A DNA stretch of 7,540 bases from Gammaproteobacteria bacterium (GTDB lineage Bacteria; Pseudomonadota; Gammaproteobacteria; Pseudomonadales; Halieaceae): assembly GCA_029859085.1 (NCBI GenBank), contig JAOUDU010000119.1, positions 1 through 7,540 on the forward strand, written 5' to 3'. Under the pieces are notes generated by a model. It was given only the letters and a program-made list of their open reading frames with translations, did no database searches and had not been told where the DNA came from. The position numbers were made by a program, and so were the translations under genes. Position 1 is the stretch's first letter; each line of letters starts with the position of its first letter. Positions 1 through 7,268 of this stretch are shown piece after piece.

Positions 1-1
1 G

Positions 2-937
2 CTCGGCGATGGCGAAACCGGCGCCGCCATCGTGCGCGGCGGCGTGGACAAGGTGTCCTTCACCGGCAGCGTGGCCACCGGGCGCAAGGTGGCCGAAGCC
101 TGCGCCAGCCAGCTGATCCCCTGCACCCTGGAACTGGGCGGCAATGACGCGATGATTGTCTGTGCCGACGCGGACCTGGACCGGGCCGCCGACGGCGCCT
201 GGCTGGGCTCCTGCATGAACACCGGGCACTACTGCTGCGGCACCGAGCGGATCTACGTGGTGGCCGCGGTCTACGACGAATTCCTGCGCCTCGTGATGGA
301 AAAGGGCATGGGGCTGCGCCAGGGCCAGCAGTACGGCTGGGAGGAGGAAATCGGGGCAGTTTTCTGGGATCGGCAGATGGCCATCATCGAGGCCCACGTG
401 GAGGACGCCAGGGCCAAGGGTGCCAACATCCTGATGGGGGGGCAGCGCAACCCCGACCTGCCCGGGCTGTATTACGAACCCACCGTTATCACCGACGTGG
501 ACAACAGCATGGACATCATGGTCCACGAAACCTTCGGTCCCGTCCTGTGCATCCAGAAAGTCGCCAGTGAAGAGGAGGCCATAGCGCTGGCCAACGATTC
601 GGAGTTCGGCCTGAATGGCAATGTATGGACACAGGACAAGGAAAAGGGCTACCGCCTGGCGGCAGCCATCGATACCGGCAGCTGCAGCGTCAACGACATG
701 GCGGTGAGCTACGGCATACCGGCCGCCCCCTTCGGCGGGCGCAAGAATTCGGGGCTGGGCCAGGTCAACGGGAAAAAGGGCCTGCGCGGCTACACCCATG
801 AAATGCCCATCGTCATCGACCGCTTCGGCGGCAAGATGCAGAACGCCTATCCCTACAGTGCGAAAAGCGCCGAGGGGATGAAAAAACTGATGGCCTTTCT
901 CTGGCTCAAAACGCCGATCGGACGCTGGATGAGCTAG
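2..937 (+). CDS. Aldehyde dehydrogenase family protein, 5'-truncated (C-terminal about 311 residues)
   Basis: This is the C-terminal two thirds of an NAD(P)-dependent aldehyde dehydrogenase, which oxidises an aldehyde to its carboxylic acid in the cytoplasm. The frame is open to the left edge, so the true start lies outside. Visible ALDH signatures, in order: the nucleotide-binding FTGS segment just after the edge; ELGG with the general-base Glu (codon 131-133); the active-site segment GHYCCGTER with the nucleophilic Cys at codon 233-235; the ETFGPV motif with the nicotinamide-ribose Glu; and PFGGRKNSG near the C-terminus. The usual GQ before the catalytic Cys is GH here. The tail ends in a short hydrophobic stretch (FLWLKTPIG). 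The GLG-x3-G-x2-GLRGY region recalls the ALDH group that includes diapolycopene-dialdehyde dehydrogenase and F15/F22-type enzymes, but I cannot assign a substrate. Its stop overlaps the proB stop on the other strand. Confidence 0.93.
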   Translation, partial: LGDGETGAAIVRGGVDKVSFTGSVATGRKVAEACASQLIPCTLELGGNDAMIVCADADLDRAADGAWLGSCMNTGHYCCGTERIYVVAAVYDEFLRLVMEKGMGLRQGQQYGWEEEIGAVFWDRQMAIIEAHVEDARAKGANILMGGQRNPDLPGLYYEPTVITDVDNSMDIMVHETFGPVLCIQKVASEEEAIALANDSEFGLNGNVWTQDKEKGYRLAAAIDTGSCSVNDMAVSYGIPAAPFGGRKNSGLGQVNGKKGLRGYTHEMPIVIDRFGGKMQNAYPYSAKSAEGMKKLMAFLWLKTPIGRWMS

Positions 938-2055
938 AGCAATACGAGGTTGTCGCGGTGGATCAACTCCTCATCCCGCAGGTAGCCCAACACGCCCTCG
1001 ATGTCCCGTGACGGCCGGCCCATGATGCGCCGGGTTTCATCGGCATTGTAGTTCACCAGGCCCCGGGCGATCTCCCGGCCACGGCTGTCACGGCAGGACA
1101 CCATCTCACCGAGGGTGAAATTGCCCTGCACGGCCCGCACCCCGACCGCGAGCAGGCTGCGGCCGGACTCGCGCAGCACCCGTACCGCGCCCTCGTCCAG
1201 CTCCAGGCTGCCCTGCACCTGCACCATCCCGGCGAGCCACTGCTTGCGGGCGTTCTCGGGCTGTTTGCCGGTGCGGAACCAGGTGCCGACATTGTCTCCG
1301 GCGGTCACCCGGGCGACGATATTCTCCACCCGCCCGGAGGCGATGATGGTCTCCGTGCCGGAGCGGGCCGCCAGCCGGGCCGCCCGCAGCTTGGTGACCA
1401 TGCCGCCGCGACCGAGGACGCCGCCCTCCCCGGCCATATCATCCAGCTGGGGGTCGTGTACGTCACAGCTTTCCAGCAGCTCGGCGGCAGGATTCAGGCG
1501 GGGATCCTCCCGGTACATGCCGTGCTGGTCCGTCAGCAGCAGCAGGGCATCGGCGTCGATCAGGTTGGCCACCAGCGCCGCGAGGGTGTCGTTATCGCCG
1601 AAGCGGATTTCCTCGGTGACTACCGTGTCGTTTTCGTTCACCACCGGCACCACCCCCAGCTCCAGCAGGGTGTTGAGGGTACCCCGGGCGTTGAGGTAGC
1701 GATCCCTGGCGGTGACATCGTCGTGCACCAGCAGGATCTGCGCGGTGGCGATACCGTGCTGCCGGAACGCGTTCTCGTAATGCTGCACCAGGATCGACTG
1801 GCCGACCGCCGCCGCCGCCTGCAGCTTATGCAGCAGGTGGGGGCGGGAGGTCCAGCCCAGCCGGACGATACCCGCGGCAACCGCGCCGCTGGACACCAGT
1901 ACCACCTCACAGCCGCGCGCGCGCAGCTGCACCAGCTGCTCCACCAGCACCGCGATAATCCCGGCATCGAGGCCGCGACCATCGTCGGTCAGCAGCGCGC
2001 TGCCGACCTTGACGACCCAGCGCCGGGCCCCGGCAATTTCACTGCGATCAGCCAT
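934..2055 (-). CDS. proB: Glutamate 5-kinase with C-terminal PUA domain
   Basis: ProB phosphorylates glutamate with ATP to gamma-glutamyl phosphate, the first and normally proline-inhibited step of proline synthesis. The 373 residues are close to the full-length E. coli-type enzyme. The amino-acid-kinase domain covers about residues 10-260: VVKVGS with Lys16, SSGAVAAG at 55-62, LNARGTL at 121-127, NENDTV at 140-145, GDNDTL at 153-158 and GGMVTK at 217-222, all substrate- or ATP-site motifs of the family. A PUA domain follows at about 280-365. The ATG at 2053-2055 is preceded by GAGG at a 6-nt spacing, and this site overlaps the obgE TGA stop (2064-2066), so translation is probably coupled to obgE. 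No separate promoter is evident. proA is not in the window. The TAG stop overlaps that of the convergent aldehyde dehydrogenase gene. Confidence 0.97.
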   Translation of the reverse strand: MADRSEIAGARRWVVKVGSALLTDDGRGLDAGIIAVLVEQLVQLRARGCEVVLVSSGAVAAGIVRLGWTSRPHLLHKLQAAAAVGQSILVQHYENAFRQHGIATAQILLVHDDVTARDRYLNARGTLNTLLELGVVPVVNENDTVVTEEIRFGDNDTLAALVANLIDADALLLLTDQHGMYREDPRLNPAAELLESCDVHDPQLDDMAGEGGVLGRGGMVTKLRAARLAARSGTETIIASGRVENIVARVTAGDNVGTWFRTGKQPENARKQWLAGMVQVQGSLELDEGAVRVLRESGRSLLAVGVRAVQGNFTLGEMVSCRDSRGREIARGLVNYNADETRRIMGRPSRDIEGVLGYLRDEELIHRDNLVLL

Positions 2056-2063
2056 GTTCCGCC

Positions 2064-2066
<3 letters not shown>
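2056..2066 (-). promoter_or_regulatory. proB ribosome-binding site overlapping the obgE stop codon
   Basis: Read on the minus strand, TGAGGCGGAAC directly precedes the proB ATG. The first three bases are the obgE stop, and GAGG inside this string is a Shine-Dalgarno core at 6-nt spacing. Ribosomes ending obgE would sit on the proB initiation region, which is the usual layout for translational coupling. The coupling is inferred; the overlap is seen directly. Confidence 0.6.
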
Positions 2067-3386
<1,320 letters not shown>

Positions 3387-3424
3387 TCACTTGATTGGTT
3401 AACATCGCACCACGATTTTTAGAT

Positions 3425-3434
3425 CACGCAATCC
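3425..3434 (+). repeat. 10-bp direct repeat, left copy (CACGCAATCC)
   Basis: An identical decamer occurs at 3552-3561, on the other side of the large palindrome. After a three-base insertion (AAC) in the left copy, both continue with CGCA. The copies lie 27 bp and 11 bp from the palindrome edges, so they are not clean target-site duplications. They may be remnants of an insertion or duplication, or chance. Confidence 0.45.
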
Positions 3435-3461
3435 AACCGCAGTGGCCATGTCCTGTTTGGC

Positions 3462-3540
3462 TCCTGGACACGCCGTGAATACGTCCATGTAGGCTCGCTG
3501 CAGCCGAGCCTACATGGATGTACTTGCGGCGTGCCCTGGA
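3462..3540. repeat. Large intergenic palindrome (36-bp arms, 7-nt loop)
   Basis: Arms 3462-3497 and 3505-3540 flank the 7-nt loop CTGCAGC. Pairing position by position gives 30 Watson-Crick pairs, 3 G-T pairs (3476/3526, 3477/3525, 3483/3519) and 3 mismatches (3465/3537, 3468/3534, 3479/3523). The inner 14 bp (3484-3497 with 3505-3518) are perfect. No T-run follows on either strand, so it is not a classical intrinsic terminator. It lies between the rpmA terminator and the obgE promoter. By size and form it resembles a dispersed REP- or MITE-like element, which I infer and cannot test from one copy. Confidence 0.85.
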
Positions 3541-3551
3541 ATGCAATACCG

Positions 3552-3561
3552 CACGCAATCC
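3552..3561 (+). repeat. 10-bp direct repeat, right copy (CACGCAATCC)
   Basis: This is identical to the decamer at 3425-3434 and sits 11 bp beyond the right end of the palindrome. See the left copy for interpretation. Confidence 0.45.
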
Positions 3562-3609
3562 CGCATCGGAGCAAGACCGAACGTCGCACGAGTAAGACAA
3601 AGAGCACCC

Positions 3610-3638
3610 AAAAAAAAGCCCCGTCACTGACGAGGCTT
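3610..3638 (-). terminator. Intrinsic terminator of the rplU-rpmA transcript
   Basis: On the minus strand, AAGCCTCGTC-AGT-GACGGGGCTT forms a 10-bp stem (nine Watson-Crick pairs and one U-G) with a 3-nt loop. It runs directly into T's: the + strand has eight consecutive A's at 3610-3617, two of them in the stem. It starts about 28 nt after the rpmA stop. There is no T-run on the plus-strand side, so it works in one direction and should separate rplU-rpmA from obgE-proB. Confidence 0.9.
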
Positions 3639-3665
3639 CGGCTTACCCGGCCCTGGAGCCGCGGC

Positions 3666-3923
3666 TCAGGCGCTCACGATCTGGACGAACTTGCGGCTGT
3701 TCGGACCCTTGGTCACGAACTCCACCTTGCCGTCAGCGGTCGCGAACAGGGTGTGGTCCTTGCCCACACCCACGTTGGTACCGGCGTGGAAGCGCGTGCC
3801 GCGCTGGCGCACGATAATGCTGCCTGCCTGCACTGTCTCACCACCAAAGCGCTTGACGCCCAGGCGCTTGCTCTGGGAATCACGCCCGTTGCGGGTACTA
3901 CCACCAGCTTTCTTGTGTGCCAT
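3666..3923 (-). CDS. rpmA: 50S ribosomal protein bL27
   Basis: bL27 is a large-subunit protein whose flexible N-terminus reaches the peptidyl-transferase centre and helps position tRNA. The 85 residues equal the E. coli length. The diagnostic N-terminus [15 protein letters not shown] is present directly after the initiator Met, without the cleavable leader found in Firmicutes, followed by [10 protein letters not shown] and [15 protein letters not shown]. The ATG at 3921-3923 has a full AGGAGG nine nt upstream. It is co-transcribed with rplU (16-nt gap) and closed by an intrinsic terminator 28 nt past the TGA stop. Confidence 0.99.
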   Translation of the reverse strand: MAHKKAGGSTRNGRDSQSKRLGVKRFGGETVQAGSIIVRQRGTRFHAGTNVGVGKDHTLFATADGKVEFVTKGPNSRKFVQIVSA

Positions 3924-3932
3924 TGCTCAAAC

Positions 3933-3938
3933 CCTCCT
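3933..3938 (-). promoter_or_regulatory. Strong Shine-Dalgarno of rpmA (AGGAGG)
   Basis: A complete AGGAGG lies in the 16-nt gap between rplU and rpmA, starting one nt after the rplU TAA and nine nt before the rpmA ATG. It is the strongest ribosome-binding site in the window, as expected for a ribosomal protein gene, and it fixes the start. Confidence 0.85.
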
Positions 3939-3939
3939 G

Positions 3940-4251
3940 TTACGCCGTAATACCGGTGATTTTCACTTCGGTGAACCACTGGCGATGACCAGTTTCCCTC
4001 CGGTAGTGCTTGCGGCGACTGAACTTGACGATCTTGACCTTTTTGTGACGACCATGGGCAACCACCTCGGCGGTCACCTTGCTGCCGGCAACCACGGGGG
4101 TGCCGATCTTGATGCTGTCACCACCGCCGACCATCAATACCTTGTCGAAATGGACGGTATCGCCGGTAGCGGCTTCAATTTTTTCCAGTTTCAGGGTTTC
4201 GCCTTCAACCACCCGGTGCTGCTTGCCACCGCTTTCGATTACTGCGTACAT
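3940..4251 (-). CDS. rplU: 50S ribosomal protein bL21
   Basis: bL21 binds 23S rRNA early in 50S assembly. I place the start at ATG 4249-4251, giving [14 protein letters not shown] and exactly 103 residues, the E. coli length. An in-frame ATG 51 nt upstream (4300-4302) would add 17 residues with no family counterpart, and that ATG lies inside a terminator-like hairpin in the leader. The chosen start has GGAG at a 6-nt spacing. Family hallmarks include the N-terminal [19 protein letters not shown] and the basic RRKHYRR...GHRQ segment near the C-terminus. It is the first gene of the rplU-rpmA operon, with rpmA 16 nt downstream. A good sigma-70 promoter lies about 140 nt upstream, leaving an unusually structured leader. 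Confidence 0.98.
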   Translation of the reverse strand: MYAVIESGGKQHRVVEGETLKLEKIEAATGDTVHFDKVLMVGGGDSIKIGTPVVAGSKVTAEVVAHGRHKKVKIVKFSRRKHYRRETGHRQWFTEVKITGITA

Positions 4252-4266
4252 AGTGTGCTCCGTTGA

Positions 4267-4329
4267 GTTAGCCTGCTCGCAATTGATAAAAAACCCTTGC
4301 AAATCAAGGGGACAGAGCCAGGCACTAAC
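4267..4329 (-). promoter_or_regulatory. Long-range stem in the rplU leader RNA enclosing the terminator-like hairpin
   Basis: In the rplU transcript, GTTAG(tg)CCTG(g)CTC (4329 down to 4315) can pair with GAGCAGGCTAAC (4278 down to 4267). This gives 12 Watson-Crick pairs interrupted by a 2-nt and a 1-nt bulge. The stem closes around the hairpin at 4294-4310 and ends five nt before the GGAG ribosome-binding site (4258-4261). Such a fold could control attenuation or ribosome access. The pairing is read from the sequence; function is inferred. Confidence 0.5.
4288..4310 (-). terminator. Terminator-like hairpin (possible attenuator) in the rplU leader
   Basis: The minus strand reads CCCTTG-ATTTG-CAAGGG followed at once by six T's, the form of a short intrinsic terminator. 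It lies about 36 nt before the rplU ATG and downstream of the predicted start point, with no minus-strand gene upstream for it to end. It therefore looks like a partial terminator within the leader, as in attenuation. The 6-bp stem is modest, so leaky termination is more likely than a full block. Confidence 0.55.
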
Positions 4330-4386
4330 AGTTGGTTAACACCGGGCCGAGCGGCGCAAGCGCGCGACAGGGACCAGAGGGCGGCG

Positions 4387-4415
4387 ATTTTACTTAAATC
4401 GACACCCCACGGCAA
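4387..4415 (-). promoter_or_regulatory. Sigma-70 promoter of rplU-rpmA
   Basis: On the minus strand, TTGCCG (-35, 4410-4415) and TAAAAT (-10, 4387-4392) are separated by exactly 17 bp. Transcription would begin near 4380, giving a leader of about 128 nt before the rplU ATG. No other good pair was found nearer the gene on this strand. Confidence 0.75.
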
Positions 4416-4447
4416 GGGTTACTTATTCCCGGAAAACAGGGCTTACC

Positions 4448-4453
4448 TATACT
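4448..4453 (+). promoter_or_regulatory. Possible upstream -10 element for ispB
   Basis: TATACT is a good -10 hexamer, but the best -35 partner is TTCCCG at 16 bp (4426-4431), which is poor. A start near 4460 would give a leader of about 97 nt. The promoter at 4498-4526 is more convincing, so this is at most a secondary start. Confidence 0.3.
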
Positions 4454-4497
4454 GAAAACAATAACTTGGGGGGTCCCCGGGCGGCGTGGGGGCTCCC

Positions 4498-4526
4498 TTG
4501 ACAGCCCGGTACCAGCACCCTAGCAT
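4498..4526 (+). promoter_or_regulatory. Sigma-70 promoter of ispB
   Basis: A consensus TTGACA (-35, 4498-4503) is followed after exactly 17 bp by TAGCAT (-10, 4521-4526; four of six consensus bases). Transcription from about 4533 would leave a leader of only about 23 nt before the ispB ATG. Confidence 0.7.
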
Positions 4527-4555
4527 GCGCGGGCATTTACCACGCCAACCAAGCC

Positions 4556-5518
4556 ATGCAACAGATACGCGCCACCGTAGCCACGGAATTCGAGCAGGTC
4601 AACCAGCTCATCGTGGACCAGCTCCATTCCGACGTGCCCATGGTAGAGAACGTGGGGCACTATATCGTCGACGCCGGCGGCAAGCGGCTGCGCCCCCTGC
4701 TCGTACTGCTGTCCGCCTCCGCCCTGGGTCAATGCGGCCCTGCCCATATCAAGTTTGCGGCGGTCATTGAATTCATCCATACGGCCACCCTGCTGCACGA
4801 CGACGTGGTGGATATTTCCAACCTGCGACGGGGCCGCCCCACCGCCAATGCGCAGTTCGGCAACGCCCCCTCCGTCCTGGTCGGCGACTTCCTCTATACC
4901 CGCGCCTTCCAGCTGATGGTACAGCTGGGGGATATGGGCATCCTCGCGCACATGGCCGATACCACCAATACCATCGCCGAGGGCGAGGTCCTGCAGCTGG
5001 CCCGGGCCGGCCAGGCCGGGACCACCGAGGCGCAGTATCTCGACGTGATCAGCCGCAAGACAGCCATTTTATTCGCGGCCGCCTGCCACGGAGCGGCCGC
5101 CCTGTCCGGGGCGGAACCCGGGGTTTGCCAGGCGATGCACCGCTTTGGCCTCAACCTGGGTATCGCCTTCCAGATGATAGATGACGTGCTGGACTACGAG
5201 GGCGATCCCGCCACCATGGGCAAGAACGTGGGGGACGACCTTACCGAGGGCAAGACCACCCTGCCCCTGATCCACGCGATGCGCGAGGGCACCGCTGCGG
5301 AGCAGGCCCTCATCCGCGGCGCCATCACCGCCAAGAGCGCCGACAAAATAACCCAGATAATAGGCGCGGTTCAGCGCTGCGGCTCCCTGGCCTACACCCG
5401 GGCGCAGGCGCAGCAATATCACGACCAGGGCCTGGCGCTGCTGCGCCAGCTGCCGCCGAGCAGGTGGCGTGACGCGCTCGAGCGCGTTACCTACCTGTCC
5501 GTCCACCGGGACCACTGA
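4556..5518 (+). CDS. ispB: Long-chain polyprenyl diphosphate synthase (octaprenyl type)
   Basis: IspB extends farnesyl diphosphate with isopentenyl diphosphate units to the all-trans C40-class chain that becomes the side chain of ubiquinone and menaquinone. The 320 residues compare with 323 in E. coli. Signatures: GGKRLRP at 41-47; the first Asp-rich motif DDVVD at 82-86 followed by RRGRPTAN; GDFLYTRAF at 110-118; EGEVLQL at 142-148; and the second Asp-rich motif DDVLD at 209-213 followed by GKNVGDDLTEGKTTLPL. Ala77, five residues before the first motif, is the small residue linked to long products. Exact chain length (C40 or C45) cannot be told. The ATG at 4556 gives an N-terminus about as long as the E. 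coli one, but no Shine-Dalgarno precedes it. It is divergent from rplU and followed by pgi after 100 nt. Confidence 0.96.
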   Translation: MQQIRATVATEFEQVNQLIVDQLHSDVPMVENVGHYIVDAGGKRLRPLLVLLSASALGQCGPAHIKFAAVIEFIHTATLLHDDVVDISNLRRGRPTANAQFGNAPSVLVGDFLYTRAFQLMVQLGDMGILAHMADTTNTIAEGEVLQLARAGQAGTTEAQYLDVISRKTAILFAAACHGAAALSGAEPGVCQAMHRFGLNLGIAFQMIDDVLDYEGDPATMGKNVGDDLTEGKTTLPLIHAMREGTAAEQALIRGAITAKSADKITQIIGAVQRCGSLAYTRAQAQQYHDQGLALLRQLPPSRWRDALERVTYLSVHRDH

Positions 5519-5528
5519 CGGCTGCACG

Positions 5529-5568
5529 CACCGGGCCTGCGGCGATGCGGCATTGCGCGCACCCGGTG
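5529..5568 (+). other. Inverted repeat in the ispB-pgi gap
   Basis: CACCGGG (5529-5535) pairs with CCCGGTG (5562-5568), and inside it TGCG (5538-5541) pairs with CGCA (5558-5561) after a CC bulge. No T-run follows, so it is not a standard terminator. It overlaps the pgi -35 and may be a weak 3' structure for ispB mRNA or simply GC-rich chance. Confidence 0.3.
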
Positions 5569-5581
5569 GCCTTCCTATACT
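5553..5581 (+). promoter_or_regulatory. Sigma-70 promoter of pgi
   Basis: TTGCGC (-35, 5553-5558) and TATACT (-10, 5576-5581) are 17 bp apart. Transcription would start near 5588, about 30 nt before the pgi ATG at 5619. This suggests pgi is expressed on its own rather than only by read-through from ispB. Confidence 0.65.
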
Positions 5582-5618
5582 CGGGGCCTTACCCATCGCG
5601 CCCCGACCAGGTCCTGTC

Positions 5619-7268
5619 ATGACTTCACACGCACTCCTGTCCGAGTTACCCGGCTACGGCAAATTACGGGCGCTGGCCGGGGAACTGCGCTCGACTTCGA
5701 TAGACCGGCTTTTTGCGGTGGACCCGGACCGGGCCAGCCGTTTCAGCCTGGCAGCCGCCGGGCTGAAACTGGATTTTTCCAAGCATCTTCTGACCGACGC
5801 CGCCCTGGAGGAGTTACTGGGCCTGGCGCAGCAAAGCGGGCTGCCGGCAGCTGTCGAGGCCCTGTTCGACGGGGAGCATATCAACACCACCGAGAACAGG
5901 CCGGCGCTGCACACCCTGCTGCGCGCGACCACCAGCTGCGGACTGGACGGCAAGTTCGAGCAGGTATGCGCCTCCCGGGCACTGATGCAGCAGTGGGCGG
6001 AGCGACTGAACAACGGCCAGCAGCGGGGCTTTTCCGGTGCGACCATAACCGATGTGGTTAATATCGGCATAGGCGGGTCTGACCTCGGCCCCCGCCTGGT
6101 CACAGAGGCGCTGCGGCCTTACCACGGCAATATCGGCTGTCACTATGTCGCCAACGTCGACCCGGCTGACCTGCAGGATACGCTGCTGGAACTGGACCCC
6201 GAGACCACCCTGTTCATCGTCTGTTCCAAGTCCTTTCGCACCGAGGAGACCCTCACCAACAGCCTCGCGGCGCGGGCCTGGCTGCTCAACGCCGGCGCGG
6301 CCGAGTCCGACCTGGACCGGCACTTCATCGCGGTAACCTCCAACCTGGAGGCCGCCGCCGAATTCGGGATTCCGGCCGATAACTGCCTGCCCATGTGGGA
6401 CTGGGTGGGAGGGCGTTACTCGGTGTGGTCCGCGATCGGCCTGAGCTGCGCGATCGCGATCGGCTGGCCCGGGTTCGAGGAATTCCTCGCCGGCGCCGAG
6501 GCGATGGACGGGCATTTTCACGACAGCCCGCCACAGGGCAATATGCCCCTGCTGATGGGCCTGCTCGAAGTCTGGTACAGCAATTTTTTCCAGGCGGGAA
6601 ACCACGTCGTGCTGCCCTATGACAACAGCCTGCAACGCCTGCCGGATTTTCTCCAGCAGTTGACCATGGAGAGCAATGGCAAAGGCGTCAGCGCCGATGG
6701 CAGGGCCCTGCCCTACACCAGCGGCACGGTGCTGTGGGGTTCCGCGGGCACCATGGGCCAGCATTCCTTTCACCAGTTGCTGCACCAGGGCACGCTGCTG
6801 TGCCCGGCGGACTTCGTGCTGCCGCTGACAACCCACACCGGCATGCCCGAACAGCACCGACGGCTGGTGGCGAACTGCCTGGCCCAGAGCCGCACCCTGA
6901 TGGTGGGGCGCTCACGGGAGGCGGCGCGCCAGACCCTGCTGGAGCGTGGCCTGGGTGAGGCCGAGGCGAACCGGCTGGCACCTCACCTGGCAATGCCGGG
7001 CAACCGCCCCAGCAGCACCATCACGATGCAATCCCTGAACCCGGGGACACTGGGCGCGCTGCTGGCCCTGTACGAGCACCGCACCTTCTGCAGCGCGCAC
7101 TTGTGGGGTATCAACCCGTTTGACCAGTGGGGGGTGGAGCTGGGCAAGGAGATCGGCACCGAAATCCTGGGCCGCCTCTCCGGCGAAACCGGTTCCGGCC
7201 CGATGGACGCCTCAACCGAGGGGCTGATGCGCGAGTGGCGGGAGGCCGCTGTCAGGGGCTGTCGATAA
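5619..7268 (+). CDS. pgi: Glucose-6-phosphate isomerase
   Basis: PGI interconverts glucose-6-phosphate and fructose-6-phosphate in the cytoplasm, linking glycolysis or gluconeogenesis, the Entner-Doudoroff and pentose phosphate routes, and sugar-nucleotide supply. I start at ATG 5619 (MTSHALLSEL), preceded by AGG at 7 nt. This gives 549 residues, the E. coli length. A longer in-frame opening back to 5469 would overlap ispB and add 50 residues unlike the family. Signatures: IGIGGSDLGPRL at 149-160; the phosphate loop SKSFRTEET at 203-211; PGI signature 1 DWVGGRYSVWSAIG at 261-274 with Arg266; catalytic Glu351 (MESNGK); catalytic His382 (GQHSF); and signature 2 GINPFDQWGVELGK at 497-510 with catalytic Lys510. 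Spacing between Glu, His and Lys is identical to E. coli. Its 3' end overlaps the convergent phosphomannomutase gene by 17 bp. Confidence 0.98.
   Translation: MTSHALLSELPGYGKLRALAGELRSTSIDRLFAVDPDRASRFSLAAAGLKLDFSKHLLTDAALEELLGLAQQSGLPAAVEALFDGEHINTTENRPALHTLLRATTSCGLDGKFEQVCASRALMQQWAERLNNGQQRGFSGATITDVVNIGIGGSDLGPRLVTEALRPYHGNIGCHYVANVDPADLQDTLLELDPETTLFIVCSKSFRTEETLTNSLAARAWLLNAGAAESDLDRHFIAVTSNLEAAAEFGIPADNCLPMWDWVGGRYSVWSAIGLSCAIAIGWPGFEEFLAGAEAMDGHFHDSPPQGNMPLLMGLLEVWYSNFFQAGNHVVLPYDNSLQRLPDFLQQLTMESNGKGVSADGRALPYTSGTVLWGSAGTMGQHSFHQLLHQGTLLCPADFVLPLTTHTGMPEQHRRLVANCLAQSRTLMVGRSREAARQTLLERGLGEAEANRLAPHLAMPGNRPSSTITMQSLNPGTLGALLALYEHRTFCSAHLWGINPFDQWGVELGKEIGTEILGRLSGETGSGPMDASTEGLMREWREAAVRGCR

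Larger units (their letters stand above)
4252..4555. other. Divergent control region between rplU and ispB (304 bp)
   Basis: No gene is seen here. The left half is the rplU leader, with a long-range stem (4267-4278 with 4315-4329) around a terminator-like hairpin (4288-4310). The middle carries the rplU promoter (4387-4415) and a weaker plus-strand -10 (4448-4453). The right half holds G- and C-rich runs (4468-4497), the likely main ispB promoter (4498-4526) and a short ispB leader. Placing rplU-rpmA opposite ispB is the usual gammaproteobacterial arrangement. Confidence 0.85.

Noticed and set aside
3424..3627. Short open frames across the rpmA-obgE gap
   Set aside because: They run through the palindrome and terminator, are Cys/Arg-rich without signatures, and lack convincing ribosome-binding sites.
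4252..4302. A 17-residue N-terminal extension of bL21
   Set aside because: MYAVIESGG at 4251 is the conserved N-terminus with GGAG at 6 nt; the upstream ATG falls inside the leader hairpin and has no ribosome-binding site.
3395..4341. TTGGTTAACA at both 3395-3404 and 4332-4341, possible shared operator
   Set aside because: One is upstream of the candidate obgE promoter and the other lies within the rplU leader, so positions are not equivalent; a single 10-bp match around GTTAAC may be chance.
4468..4490. G-rich runs before ispB as a possible G-quadruplex
   Set aside because: There are not four separated G-tracts with sensible loops, and the intervening C-runs favour ordinary duplex or hairpin pairing.
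5469..5618. A 50-residue N-terminal extension of PGI
   Set aside because: It would overlap the ispB 3' end, has no family counterpart, and the start at 5619 gives exactly the usual 549 residues with its own promoter and a weak ribosome-binding site.
6225..6251. PGI phosphate loop SKSFRTEET with Arg207 where SKTFTTQET is common
   Set aside because: The Ser, Ser/Thr and Thr ligand positions of the loop are kept; the Arg falls at a position I do not believe contacts phosphate, so loss of activity is not indicated.
5814..6857. Long open frame (347 codons) antisense to pgi
   Set aside because: It is the complement of a highly conserved PGI gene in GC-rich DNA, has low-complexity composition and shows no recognisable domain.
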